Source of the DNA: Methanosarcinales archaeon Met12
GTDB lineage: Archaea > Halobacteriota > UBA148 > JAJOKI01
Length of the DNA stretch: 64,000 nucleotides
Assembly (NCBI GenBank): GCA_002813105.2
Contig: CP017966.2
Coordinates: 854,745 to 918,744, forward strand
Direction of reading: 5' to 3'
The notes under the pieces were generated by a model. That model saw only the letters and a program-made list of their open reading frames with translations, had not been told where the DNA came from and made no database searches. How positions within the stretch are numbered: the stretch's first letter is position 1; every line of letters begins with the position of its first letter. This document shows positions 44,262-53,710 of the stretch, in pieces. The position numbers and the translations under genes are program-made.

Positions 44262-45578
44262 TCACCATCTAAATATTCCAAAAAAGAATAGTATTAACGG
44301 AAACAGTAATACGCCCATTGCATGGCTTTTTCTGACCTTAAAATAAGATGGAATCATCCCAATCGCGGTCGCAGTTGCGAATACTATCATCCCAAATAAA
44401 CCAGTGGTTAGAATCACCATCACGCAAAGACACATTAGAACCGTTGCGCTGATTCTTTGGTAGTTTAGGCGTGACAGCGCTTTGGAAATTCGCTCTCCTA
44501 CTGAAATGGTCACGAAATAGGATATTATGGAAACACTAACGATAACGGCTAAAAATAGCACCACTAATGAAACATCCCATGTGGCAGGATTCAAAATCTC
44601 GTTGACCGCGACCATGGCACCACTTCTGGGCCGATGAATGATATACAATGCTATTAAACTGAAAATGGCGTTTGCCGTGTTAACTCCACTGACTGCGACG
44701 ATAAATTCCCTCGCGGAATCTCCATCATTATCTTCTCGAATCGCCAGTCGTATTATCACCGTCGCAACTGCTGATGATATGCCCGGCAGCCACGCCACCA
44801 ACGACCCAGCTATACTTCCAGTGAACACTCCCCTCACGATATTTCGGCTTGGAAGGTCGAACTCCACCACCTCCGTCTGGGCAGGGATGACCGATCGCGT
44901 AATGAGACTTATAGAGAGCATGCTCGCCCCAAACAATCCACAGAACAGTGGAAACAATATAGCCGGCGTACCCATGGGCAACAAGGGGTCCATCAGCCCA
45001 TCTCCGATAAATGCGAGAATGCCGAGTACCCCAGATAACAGAAAAACAAGTATGGCATATCCCTTGTATTTGAGATGCGCAAGCGAGCCCTGCCCTTCGA
45101 CCATCTCTCCTGATTCTGACCCGATCATAAGCAGGACGATCGTCAGAAGAATCCAGCCCATGTGCTGGTGGAGGACGGGATAAATATGATATACCAGCAT
45201 GCTTAATGGTGCCACTAACAGCAGCGCCACGGTCACAGAACCCGCACTACCGAGTGCAGATAGTCTGACCGCTTCGACGCCTCTGCCCTCTAATAGCATA
45301 CGGTGTCCTGGCAGGACTGCCAGTGCGGTGTCTGCTTCAGGAGCACCCAAAAATATCGAAGGGACGAAATCCAGAAACGTATGTGCAATCGAAGTTGCGA
45401 GGATTATAACGACGATATAAATCGGCGAAATACCATGCACCAGCAGGGATGGAGACATAGCCACGAGCAGCAACGCGACATTATTGACATGAAGGCCAGG
45501 AATTAGTCCAGTGATGGTGCCAAGTATGCATCCCAGAAGAACCGATGCCAACAAAAAATGCGGCGAGATTTCGAACAT
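44262..45578 (-). CDS. TctA-like permease (DUF112 family)
   Basis: 438 residues, about ten transmembrane helices. The start LGCILGTITGLIPGLHVNNVALLL and the repeat ASIAHTFLDFVPSIFLGAPEADTALAVLPGHRML are the paired hairpin motifs of tripartite tricarboxylate transporter membrane subunits; archaeal members stand alone without TctB/TctC, as here. Substrate unknown, probably a carboxylate. Directly follows htpX (45578/45579 adjacent), so it is cotranscribed. Confidence 0.82.
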   Translation of the reverse strand: MFEISPHFLLASVLLGCILGTITGLIPGLHVNNVALLLVAMSPSLLVHGISPIYIVVIILATSIAHTFLDFVPSIFLGAPEADTALAVLPGHRMLLEGRGVEAVRLSALGSAGSVTVALLLVAPLSMLVYHIYPVLHQHMGWILLTIVLLMIGSESGEMVEGQGSLAHLKYKGYAILVFLLSGVLGILAFIGDGLMDPLLPMGTPAILFPLFCGLFGASMLSISLITRSVIPAQTEVVEFDLPSRNIVRGVFTGSIAGSLVAWLPGISSAVATVIIRLAIREDNDGDSAREFIVAVSGVNTANAIFSLIALYIIHRPRSGAMVAVNEILNPATWDVSLVVLFLAVIVSVSIISYFVTISVGERISKALSRLNYQRISATVLMCLCVMVILTTGLFGMIVFATATAIGMIPSYFKVRKSHAMGVLLFPLILFFFGIFRW

Positions 45579-46520
45579 TTATGTAAGCGAAGACAGGTGA
45601 TTGATTCGCTTTAACATATTTGGATGGGTGCTAAGCAACTCCATCAGCTTATCGGTCGTGCTGACGTGTACCTTTTTACTCCTGAGCAGCATCAACTCGT
45701 TTCTGTCGACACATCCGCTCATATCCTTGTCTATCTGCTTTAACTCTCTAATCTCATTCCATGCCCTGGAAGGGTCGCTGATGAAGAATGCTTTGTTCCC
45801 TTCGACCTGTTTTAACGTCTCCTTTGCGACTCTCGCATTCCCGTAGGATAATTTGTACAGGGCGGATGCGAGCAGGTGAGGGTCGTTTCCGAATTTAACG
45901 CTGCCCAAATCCGCATAATACTCACGAATTCTGGAGCCATACATCACCAACAGATTAGTAATGAAATAAAGCACAAATGCAAAGATTCCGATGGCTATCG
46001 TATTGCCTCGCTGACCTCCTGAGAACATCATGCTCCAGGCAATGTACCAGCAGATCATTGGAATTATGCTAATCAACGTGATAACTGCGACGTCTCTGTT
46101 CTTGATGTGGGCAATCTCATGACCTATCACTGCCTTCAGCTCATCCTTTGTTAGCAATCTGATGATGCCATCGGTAACGCAAACCCTGCCGTCTCTAATC
46201 GATCTGCCGAATGCAAAGGCATTTGGAATCTGGATTTTAGCTATTCCTACCTTTGGCTTTGGGATTCCTGCCCGTTGAGCCTGCTCTGCAACCATTCTGT
46301 GCAATTCTGGATGCTCCTTCTCAGATACATATTGGATGCGCATTGACCAGTCGACCATCCTGGGACCGATCATGTACTGGATGAAGAGGAAGAACGATGC
46401 TAAAACAGCAAAGAAGAAAAAGTTGCCTATGCCCATCATAGTTCCTACAACTACGACTAGTGCGTAGATGATGGCGAACATCAATCCCAGTAAGAGGTAC
46501 ATCCGTATTTGCAACCACAT
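45579..46520 (-). CDS. htpX: Zinc metalloprotease HtpX
   Basis: 313 residues, M48B membrane protease. Two N-terminal transmembrane helices, then the zinc motif VIGHEIAHIKN (HEIAH), two more hydrophobic segments, and a downstream Glu in REYYADLGSVKFG completing the metal site. Degrades misfolded membrane proteins. First gene of the pair with the permease; its start follows a TATA-like region at about 46545-46575. Confidence 0.93.
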   Translation of the reverse strand: MWLQIRMYLLLGLMFAIIYALVVVVGTMMGIGNFFFFAVLASFFLFIQYMIGPRMVDWSMRIQYVSEKEHPELHRMVAEQAQRAGIPKPKVGIAKIQIPNAFAFGRSIRDGRVCVTDGIIRLLTKDELKAVIGHEIAHIKNRDVAVITLISIIPMICWYIAWSMMFSGGQRGNTIAIGIFAFVLYFITNLLVMYGSRIREYYADLGSVKFGNDPHLLASALYKLSYGNARVAKETLKQVEGNKAFFISDPSRAWNEIRELKQIDKDMSGCVDRNELMLLRSKKVHVSTTDKLMELLSTHPNMLKRINHLSSLT

Positions 46521-46607
46521 TTAACGATCACCATTTAATTTGGATTATCATATAAGGATATGTATGTATATAAGCTCTGTGCTTACACCAACGGGATAAT
46601 GTTTTTA

Positions 46608-46690
46608 GCATATATGGAGTTTGCGACCGAAGGGAACAATGTCCCGAAGGGCAAGGGCGTAGCCCGTAGCGTATATCCTGTGTTATGCGC
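46608..46690 (-). repeat. attC-like palindromic element, copy c
   Basis: Inverted copy of the element at 38912-38981, matching at most positions (shared blocks AAGGGAACA, TCCCGAAG, GGGCGTA and TAGCGTATAT). It lies 24 bases 3' of the small gene at 46714, in the same orientation relative to that gene as copy b is to hicA. Its outer end GCATAAC resembles an attC half-site. Confidence 0.55.
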
Positions 46691-46713
46691 CGCACCTTTA
46701 TTATTAGACAGGC

Positions 46714-46890
46714 TTAACTTGGCCTTCCCAACAATTTGATGTATTCAGAGAACCTTGATCCTTCAAGTTGCGCTTCTTTAGCAATGATTTTCCTTGCGAT
46801 ATGAACTTGCTGTAAAGCATGGTCGTCTGGGAACTCCTTTTCTACCGCTCTTCTTATTTCCTCGATATCTTTTTCTTTAATCTTGCTCAT
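46714..46890 (-). CDS. Predicted antitoxin downstream of a PIN toxin
   Basis: 58 residues: a helical charged protein (MSKIKEKDIEEIRRAVEKEF, then ARKIIAKEAQLEGSRFSEYIKLLGRPS). An AGGAG site precedes the ATG at 46890. It lies 8 bases after the PIN toxin stop; this toxin-first order repeats the pair at 21.0-21.6 kb. No family recognised; role inferred from context. Confidence 0.58.
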   Translation of the reverse strand: MSKIKEKDIEEIRRAVEKEFPDDHALQQVHIARKIIAKEAQLEGSRFSEYIKLLGRPS

Positions 46891-46898
46891 ACTTTCTC

Positions 46899-47345
46899 CT
46901 ATAGCAATTCCGCAGGTGTCATAATCTCTATTTGTCTCAGGTTATTTAAAGTATTTACCATCCTCACTATGTCTCTCGTTTTCCTCCTCACTATGTGTTT
47001 GAAGTTCCAACTCAAAAGATAGTCAACCTCGCTTATAACAGCGATGGCAATATGGTAGGCATCCTCGGTGTAACCTTCAGGAACCGCACCATGGCGGATA
47101 TACTCGCTGGCTATCCATTCAACGTCATCGGTTAAAGAGAGCACTGAAAATCGTGATACTGTATCCTTCATTTTGCCTCGGAGTTCTATGTCGGGAGTGC
47201 GTTCAATCTCAGCAACCGTAATTTCGGAGATGAAAGTCTCAAAGTTTCCTATTTCTGCGAAAAAAGCTTCTGTGAGTGATACTCTCCCTGGATTCCTTTC
47301 ATCAAATAGCGCTGAAATTACCGAAGTATCCATATATACTCTCAT
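46899..47345 (-). CDS. PIN-domain protein, predicted toxin
   Basis: About 148 residues. PIN acids in RVYMDTSVISALFD, ITVAEIERTPDI, YTEDAYHIAIAV and LLSWNFKHI. This variant has Trp-Asn at the fourth position instead of Asp, as in some archaeal PIN proteins related to the gene at 20997. I use the ATG at 47345 (MRVYMDT); an ATG at 47357 is also in frame. Paired with the small gene downstream. Confidence 0.8.
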   Translation of the reverse strand: MRVYMDTSVISALFDERNPGRVSLTEAFFAEIGNFETFISEITVAEIERTPDIELRGKMKDTVSRFSVLSLTDDVEWIASEYIRHGAVPEGYTEDAYHIAIAVISEVDYLLSWNFKHIVRRKTRDIVRMVNTLNNLRQIEIMTPAELL

Positions 47346-47424
47346 TTTTCTTCTCATCTTCGTCTACCTCTTATTCTTCTTAGGCATGGCGTATAACTCC
47401 TTAATATACGAAAAGTTGACAGAT

Positions 47425-48573
47425 TCACACCAACACCTCTCTCATTCTGTCCAATCCCTCTGAAATGCGCGCCTGGGAAGTGGCATATGAAATTCTGATA
47501 TAGTCTTCACTATGGGGCCCAAATGCAGACCCAGGCGTGACAGCGACATACCCTTCATTTAGCAAACGTTCTGCGACGCTCATACCATCTCCGAATCGAG
47601 CGACGTTCACGAACAGATAGAATGCACCATCTGGCTTTTTGCACTCCAAACCCATCGACTCGAGTCCGTCAACGATGAGGTCTCTGCGTGTTTTAAATTC
47701 ATTCACCATCTCTGCGATACATTCCTGCGGACCTTTCAATGCCTCTAAAGCGCCATATTGCGCAAAAGACGTTGCGCAGCTCGTTGAGTGCTGCTGTATC
47801 TTGAGCATGGCATCTATGACCTCTGGCGGGGCGGATGCATATCCCACTCGCCAGCCAGTCATTGCATACGCCTTGGAAAAACCATTGACCGTGACGGTTC
47901 TATCGTGCATGCCATCAAAGGAAGCAATGCTGAGATGTTTTCCTTCATAGATGATCTTTTCATATACCTCATCGGAAAGCACGAATATGTCATGGTCCCT
48001 TGCAATATCCGCAATCATCTTGAGCGTATTCTCATCAAAAACTGCCCCGGTTGGATTGCCTGGCGTGTTCACGATGATCAGTTTTGTTTTTCTGCTGATG
48101 GACTCCAGGAAATCATCTGGCACAAAGCCTTTTTCTTCACCTGTCTTGATCCACGCGGGCCTTGCACCTGCCAGTTTTATGCAGGACTCATACGAAACCC
48201 AGGCAGGGTCGAATAATATCACTTCGTCTCCATCTCCTAGTATGGAAAGCACTGCCTCAAAGATCGCCTGCTTCGCCCCGGGTGTTACGATGACTTCATT
48301 CGGAGATACGCTGATGCCGTTCTCTTTGAACTTATTGGCTATCGCCTCTCTCAGCTCGGGTATGCCCGCACTCGGCGTGTAGTGTGTCCTTCCTTCATCC
48401 AGCGCCTTCTTTGCAGCGTCTATGATGTGCTGTGGAGTGACAAAGTCGGGCTCGCCAACGCTAAAACTGATGACGTCCTTTCCAGCCCTTTTCAGTTTAT
48501 TCGCCAGGTCGGATATTCTGAGCGTCGCGGATTCTTCTATCCTGTTGACTCGTTCTGAGGGCATTTCATTCAC
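47425..48573 (-). CDS. Aspartate aminotransferase-family enzyme (class I)
   Basis: 382 residues, PLP-dependent. Motifs: ISFSVGEPDFVTPQHI, HYTPSAGIPELREAIA, NTPGNPTGAVF, VLSDEVYEKI, and the PLP Lys in VNGFSKAYAMTGWRVGYA. Likely transaminates aspartate/glutamate with oxoacids; exact specificity unknown. It overlaps the ribH gene by 8 bases and is last in the riboflavin operon. Confidence 0.9.
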   Translation of the reverse strand: MNEMPSERVNRIEESATLRISDLANKLKRAGKDVISFSVGEPDFVTPQHIIDAAKKALDEGRTHYTPSAGIPELREAIANKFKENGISVSPNEVIVTPGAKQAIFEAVLSILGDGDEVILFDPAWVSYESCIKLAGARPAWIKTGEEKGFVPDDFLESISRKTKLIIVNTPGNPTGAVFDENTLKMIADIARDHDIFVLSDEVYEKIIYEGKHLSIASFDGMHDRTVTVNGFSKAYAMTGWRVGYASAPPEVIDAMLKIQQHSTSCATSFAQYGALEALKGPQECIAEMVNEFKTRRDLIVDGLESMGLECKKPDGAFYLFVNVARFGDGMSVAERLLNEGYVAVTPGSAFGPHSEDYIRISYATSQARISEGLDRMREVLV

Positions 48574-48979
48574 GCATTCGCCGTACCATCTTCACCGCTG
48601 ACTCTACTGCCCTCTTCGCATAATCAACGCGCTCGTGCGCCTCCAGCCTGCTCATTCCTGGACCGGATATGCCCAATGCAACGGGTTTCTCAAAATCCAG
48701 CGATAAATCCATGAGCTTTCTGGACGTTTGCTGCATGATGACTTCATCGTGTTCTGTTGTGCCTTCAATAACACAGCCAAGAGCAACGATTGCGTCGACG
48801 CCGTTATCCTTAGCCAATTTCTTCGCAGCCAGAGGCATGTCATAAACACCTGGTACCAGAAGAGTTCGTACCACTGGCGCTCCGAGAAATTCAGCATGCT
48901 CCCTTCCCAACAACTCCATTTGGTGCGTCAGGTCTCTGTTAAATTCCGACACGACAAATCCAAGCCTGATTTTATTCAT
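48566..48979 (-). CDS. ribH: 6,7-dimethyl-8-ribityllumazine synthase
   Basis: 137 residues; penultimate step of riboflavin synthesis. Motifs: RLGFVVSEFNRDLT, PGVYDMPLAAKKLAK, ALGCVIEGTTEHDEVIM (His near the end is catalytic), and PVALGISGPG. Standard length for archaeal RibH. It sits 17 bases after the ribC gene, forming a ribC-ribH pair. Confidence 0.95.
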   Translation of the reverse strand: MNKIRLGFVVSEFNRDLTHQMELLGREHAEFLGAPVVRTLLVPGVYDMPLAAKKLAKDNGVDAIVALGCVIEGTTEHDEVIMQQTSRKLMDLSLDFEKPVALGISGPGMSRLEAHERVDYAKRAVESAVKMVRRMRE

Positions 48980-48996
48980 TTTAATCCTCCTAAAGG

Positions 48997-49485
<489 letters not shown>

Positions 49486-50619
49486 TTAAGAGTTTCTTTC
49501 CACTTCCTTTACAGTAGCTACACCACCTTCCGCTTTGACTCCATGTTCGGCCAGCGTGGACTCTACTGCTTCTATCGTGGTCAAAATCTCTTTAGCAGAG
49601 ACGTTGCCCATATGCCCTATCCTGAATATCTTGCCCTTGAGATGTTCCTGCCCGCCAGCTATGAGTACGCCCCTGTTTTTTATTCCATCGCGCAATTGCT
49701 CATAGACGATGCCTTCGGGCATCTTAACTGCTGTGACTGTGTTCGAATATCTGCTAATTTTATTCAAACGCGGAAACAGTTCGAGCCCCATTGCATTCAT
49801 AGCTCTTCGAACGGCATCTGCACATCGTTCATGTCGCTTGACCCTGGCGGACAGCCCCTCCTCGCACACAAGGCGCAATGCCTCATGCAACGCAAAAAAC
49901 AATGGAATGGCGGGAGTGTATGGCGTCTGTCCCTTGCTTGCAGATTTCTGATGCGCCTTCAGGTCTAAGTAATATGGGGAATTGACATTCTCCATGCGTT
50001 CCCATGCCCTCTCGCTGACGGAGATGGCAGCCAACCCAGGCGGTACTGCAAGGCACTTCTGGGAACCGAGGATAGCGAGGTCCACGCCCCACTTGTCCAC
50101 GGGCACTTCGTTGCCGCCTATGGAAGATATCCCGTCCATTATAAACAGCGCATCGTACTTTCTGGCCAGTTCTCCGACTTCTTCAGCTGGGTTCACTATG
50201 CCTACCGAAGTCTCGTTGTGAACCATGGTTACGGCTGATGCACCCTTTTTTAAGGCACCCTCTACGTCATCCAATTCTATGGAACTTCCCCATGCATACT
50301 CCACAGGTATCGGATTTCCATACAGTGCAACGATTTCCTTGAAGCGCTCGCCGAATTTGCCGTTTACAATCGTAACGACCTCGTCGCCCCTTGTCACGTT
50401 GCTGACAGCCGCTTCCATTCCAGCCGTCCCTGAGCCACTGAGCACGAGTACATCATTCTCGGTCTGAAAAACATCCTTCAAAATGGAAACGCATTCATCA
50501 AAGATTCTGGCAAATTCGGGACCTCTGTGATTGATCATTTGCCTGGACATCGCCTTCAATACCCTTGGATGCAGGGGCACAGGTCCTGGTATCATCAGCA
50601 ATGGTTTGTTCAAATCCAT
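49486..50619 (-). CDS. Class V aminotransferase (serine/alanine-glyoxylate type)
   Basis: 377 residues, PLP-dependent. LMIPGPVPLHPRVL at the start, SGSGTAGMEAAVSN, MVHNETSVGIVNP, MDGISSIGGNEV, and the PLP Lys in LAILGSQKCLAVPPG. Archaeal members act on serine, aspartate or phosphoserine with glyoxylate or oxoacids; the substrate cannot be read from sequence. First gene of the leftward operon with ribC, ribH and the class I aminotransferase. Confidence 0.9.
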   Translation of the reverse strand: MDLNKPLLMIPGPVPLHPRVLKAMSRQMINHRGPEFARIFDECVSILKDVFQTENDVLVLSGSGTAGMEAAVSNVTRGDEVVTIVNGKFGERFKEIVALYGNPIPVEYAWGSSIELDDVEGALKKGASAVTMVHNETSVGIVNPAEEVGELARKYDALFIMDGISSIGGNEVPVDKWGVDLAILGSQKCLAVPPGLAAISVSERAWERMENVNSPYYLDLKAHQKSASKGQTPYTPAIPLFFALHEALRLVCEEGLSARVKRHERCADAVRRAMNAMGLELFPRLNKISRYSNTVTAVKMPEGIVYEQLRDGIKNRGVLIAGGQEHLKGKIFRIGHMGNVSAKEILTTIEAVESTLAEHGVKAEGGVATVKEVERNS

Positions 50620-50692
50620 AATATGGGCGCCTCTTCATGTCGGTAATTGGTATTTTAATGCCATCAATGTAATTTAAGTTTTTGTTTTTTGG

Positions 50693-51961
50693 TCACAATC
50701 TGACATCACGCATGATTTTAATTGCGCACAACTCTCCGCACATGGAACACGCATCGCTCGGTGACTTCCGGAATTCATGAATCCTTCTCGCTTTGTCGGT
50801 ATCGATGGCAAGTTCAAACTGTTTATCCCAGTCAAGGTCCCTGCGCGCATATGCCATTTTGTCATCCCATTCTATTGCACGTCCTCTTCGGCCTGTTTTG
50901 ACAAGGTCTGCTACGTGTGCTGCAATTTTGGTCACGATGGTGCCTTCTTTGATCTCGTCTATGGTGGGAAGGGCAAGGTGTTCAGATGGCGTGACCATGC
51001 ACAGGAAGTCCGCACCGTGCATGCCGGCGACCGACCCCCCTATAGCAGCAGTTATATGGTCATAGCCGGGTGCTATGTCCGTGACCAGAGGGCCGAGCAG
51101 GTACAATGGGGCACCATCGGTCAGATGCTTCATCATTCTTATGCTCGACTCAATTTCGTTTAACGGCATATGTCCCGGCCCCTCCACCATCGTCTGCACT
51201 CCCGCATCCAGCGACCTGCGCACCAGTTCTCCGAGTGTGATGCACTCCATGAACATTGTCCCATCGCCAGCATCCGAGATGCAACCCGGTCGCATACCGT
51301 CTCCCAGGCTGAGCGTGACATCATGTTCGCGCGCGATTTCCAGCAGATAATCATATTCGGCGTAGAACGGGTTCTCGCAATCGTTGTGAGTCATATAGGC
51401 AATCATGAGCGCACCTCCGCGAGATACGACGCTCATAATTCGGTCACTCTTCCTCAGATGTTCAACGGCATTTATGGTGACGCCTGCATGAATGGTCATA
51501 AAGTCGATGCCATCCGCCGCATGCTTTCGCACCATATTGAACATATCATCAGAAGTAATATCTGTAACGTCGGTATGTGCAACCTGATAGATGGGGACAG
51601 AGCCAACTGGAACGCTTACTGCATCGAGAATCCCCCTCCGAATGGTGTCGAGGTCGCCGCCGGTGGACAGGTCCATAATAGTGTCGGCGCCATATTTCAC
51701 TGCAGTTAGCGCTTTTTCTGTCTCCTCATCTGCATCGATAAAATCCACAGAGCTACCTATGTTCACGTTGATTTTGGTGCCGAGGGATTCGCCAACGGCA
51801 ACGGGCATGGTATCTCTACGTGTATTTTTTAAGATGACCAATCGTCCTGCTGCAATTAGCTTCCTTACTTTTTGGGATTCCACGCCCTCTGACCGGGCTA
51901 CAAACTCCATCTCTGGCGTGATATATCCTTTCTGTGCGTCTCTTATTATGCTCATGTTCAT
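50693..51961 (-). CDS. thiC: Phosphomethylpyrimidine synthase ThiC
   Basis: 422 residues; radical SAM-type enzyme making the thiamine pyrimidine (HMP-P) from aminoimidazole ribotide. Motifs: [44 protein letters not shown], and the C-terminal cluster motif CSMCGELC. An alternative ATG is at 51955. I saw no TPP-riboswitch pattern in the roughly 100 bases upstream. Stands alone. Confidence 0.95.
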   Translation of the reverse strand: MNMSIIRDAQKGYITPEMEFVARSEGVESQKVRKLIAAGRLVILKNTRRDTMPVAVGESLGTKINVNIGSSVDFIDADEETEKALTAVKYGADTIMDLSTGGDLDTIRRGILDAVSVPVGSVPIYQVAHTDVTDITSDDMFNMVRKHAADGIDFMTIHAGVTINAVEHLRKSDRIMSVVSRGGALMIAYMTHNDCENPFYAEYDYLLEIAREHDVTLSLGDGMRPGCISDAGDGTMFMECITLGELVRRSLDAGVQTMVEGPGHMPLNEIESSIRMMKHLTDGAPLYLLGPLVTDIAPGYDHITAAIGGSVAGMHGADFLCMVTPSEHLALPTIDEIKEGTIVTKIAAHVADLVKTGRRGRAIEWDDKMAYARRDLDWDKQFELAIDTDKARRIHEFRKSPSDACSMCGELCAIKIMRDVRL

Positions 51962-52031
51962 GCCATTAGTTTAATGCTATTATAATTACGAAGATTGTCT
52001 TTGGTGGTGTGTCTTTTTCATATGTATGTTA

Positions 52032-52068
52032 ATGACTACTATTTGTAGTGTCGAGAGGAAGTAGTCAT
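52032..52068 (-). terminator. Hairpin at the end of the 52065-52613 gene
   Basis: ATGACTACT (52032-52040) and AGTAGTCAT (52060-52068) form a perfect 9-bp stem that overlaps the stop codon of the leftward gene. It may end that transcript or stabilise its 3' end. No long T run follows closely, so the call is tentative. Confidence 0.4.
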
Positions 52069-52613
52069 TTCTTCAAATCTTTAAGCAAATCATCTATGTC
52101 GTCAGCAACACGCTTAAGATGTTGAGGCGCATGTAGAATCTGTGCTTTTTTGAGGCTTGCAAGACTGTAAACGAATCCCTTATTAATATCATCAATAGTA
52201 TGTAACTCATCATATACGTCCACTAATTTTTTGCGTGTTACTTTAGATAAACTTGCTAATATTCCTGCATTTCGTACAGCGATGTAAGAGTCAAAATGAT
52301 AACGACGAGTCAATATACTTGTTGGTTTTAATTCTAATGCGTTTGCTCCATGTTCTAATGCTTCTTTATTATCTTGTAGTTCATCGATTAATGCGGTTGA
52401 GAGCCTCTTTTCGGTCGTCCATTGATATAGAAGGATACCCAGTAAGGCACCCAGTAAGGCACCTGCAATTGCACCTATACTATCACTCACTGCGGTAATT
52501 AGTTGCTGAGGTGACAAAAAGAATAATAATACGACAATCACAATGATAACAACAGCCCGCACAACCCGCAACACGGACTCCCGCAACACGAACTTAAACA
52601 TTTTATGTTGCAT
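52065..52613 (-). CDS. Membrane protein with helical cytosolic domain
   Basis: 182 residues. Two N-terminal hydrophobic segments separated by a short loop (VVIIVIVVLLFFL and SIGAIAGALLGALLGILLYQW), followed by a charged helical domain (STALIDELQDNKEALEHGANALEL, then DDINKGFVYSLASLKKAQI). No family recognised. The leader repeats the one of the coiled-coil gene upstream. Function unknown. Confidence 0.7.
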   Translation of the reverse strand: MQHKMFKFVLRESVLRVVRAVVIIVIVVLLFFLSPQQLITAVSDSIGAIAGALLGALLGILLYQWTTEKRLSTALIDELQDNKEALEHGANALELKPTSILTRRYHFDSYIAVRNAGILASLSKVTRKKLVDVYDELHTIDDINKGFVYSLASLKKAQILHAPQHLKRVADDIDDLLKDLKK

Positions 52614-52653
52614 TTTTTAAACCTCACGATTTACCCAACAGATACAATCCAAA

Positions 52654-52681
52654 GCTATTATTTATTTGTTCTTTTTTGCCT
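52654..52681 (-). repeat. 28-bp leader repeat, copy 1
   Basis: Begins GCTATTATTTATTTGTTC on the plus strand and is identical to 52970-52997. It lies 41-68 bases upstream of the membrane-protein start. The A/T-rich core could be a promoter. Confidence 0.6.
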
Positions 52682-52692
52682 TCGCCTCCATC

Positions 52693-52947
52693 TTATGCTG
52701 AGTATTCGCCTTTTTTTATCCTCAAGTCTCTCTCAATCTGTTTTAGCCTATTTTCAATGGTGTTTATGCAGTCCTCTATTTCATTTAGGCGCTCGTCTGT
52801 TTCCTCTATGTTTTCAGCCACTTCCTTCATATTATCGTTCAGAATACGTATCATCTTTACTATTTTTGTCAAGTCGTCATCTGAACCATCAGCGATTTGA
52901 TTAAATTTCCCTAAATTTTCCTCTATTTCCTCTATGTTATCTTTCAT
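52693..52947 (-). CDS. Small coiled-coil protein
   Basis: 84 residues from the ATG at 52947; an in-frame ATG at 52968 is possible. Almost entirely heptad-patterned (NIEEIEENLGKFNQIADG, VAENIEETDERLNEIEDCINTIENRLKQIERDL), so a long helical dimer is expected. No other motif. Transcribed leftwards ahead of the membrane protein, with the same leader repeat. Confidence 0.6.
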   Translation of the reverse strand: MKDNIEEIEENLGKFNQIADGSDDDLTKIVKMIRILNDNMKEVAENIEETDERLNEIEDCINTIENRLKQIERDLRIKKGEYSA

Positions 52948-52969
52948 TGTTCGGCACACTCCGTGCAAG

Positions 52970-52997
52970 GCTATTATTTATTTGTTCTTTTTTGCCT
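52970..52997 (-). repeat. 28-bp leader repeat, copy 2
   Basis: Identical to 52654-52681 and placed 23-50 bases upstream of the coiled-coil protein start at 52947. Both copies hold the same position relative to the genes they precede, which suggests a duplicated promoter or leader. Confidence 0.6.
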
Positions 52998-53068
52998 CGC
53001 ATCGCCTATCATGTTCATGCCAACTCTTAGTTTGTTTAATATAGTTATACTCCCAAAGATGTATTTTA

Positions 53069-53704
53069 ATGGTCAAGGTGCATAAAATTACTGCTTCGCC
53101 ATACGTCGCGAATGCGTATCTGGTCGAAGCAGAACGGCCGGTGTTGGTGGATGTCGGCGCCGAGCCTGATTTTGTCCTTAACGCCATAAAGGGAATAATC
53201 GATCCCGACTCTCTTGAGTATATCATTCTGACACACTGCCACTACGACCACACTGCTGGCACCGCTCAACTGGCCGAACAAACAAATGCCAGCGTTGTGA
53301 TTCACCAGCGCGATGCTGATTTATTGGATGACAACCATGCGACGGCATCCTCGTTATTTGAAGTATGCTCTCCCAACATTAAACCTGATATGCTGCTCCA
53401 TGGGGGAGAGATTCTGGACCTTGGAGACCTAAACCTTAAGGTAATTCATACGCCAGGGCACACGTCGGGTGGCATATGTCTTTACGGCTCTAAACTTTTG
53501 TTCTCTGGTGATACGATTTTCTCGAATGGCGGCATTGGGCGGACTGATATGCCCGGTGGCGACTCCACTGCGCTGGCAAATTCGATAAAACTATTGACAA
53601 CGCTGGACATCGATGCCATTTATCCCGGGCATGGCGAGGCAGTACACAAAAATGTCAATATCCATATGAGAAAGTCATTAGAATTCGCCGAGCTCAACAA
53701 ATGA
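53069..53704 (+). CDS. Metallo-beta-lactamase-fold hydrolase (glyoxalase II-like)
   Basis: 211 residues. Zinc motif THCHYDHTAG, then IHTPGHTSGGICLYG, LFSGDTIFSNGGIGRTDMPGGD and the final PGHGEAV, the full set of metal ligands. Such enzymes hydrolyse thioesters or related bonds in the cytosol; substrate unknown. It stands alone with a TATA-like element (ATATAGTTATAC) about 20-30 bases upstream. Confidence 0.88.
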   Translation: MVKVHKITASPYVANAYLVEAERPVLVDVGAEPDFVLNAIKGIIDPDSLEYIILTHCHYDHTAGTAQLAEQTNASVVIHQRDADLLDDNHATASSLFEVCSPNIKPDMLLHGGEILDLGDLNLKVIHTPGHTSGGICLYGSKLLFSGDTIFSNGGIGRTDMPGGDSTALANSIKLLTTLDIDAIYPGHGEAVHKNVNIHMRKSLEFAELNK

Positions 53705-53710
53705 AGAGGC

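Noticed and set aside
51962-52060. TPP riboswitch upstream of thiC
   Set aside because: No THI-box core was seen in the leader.
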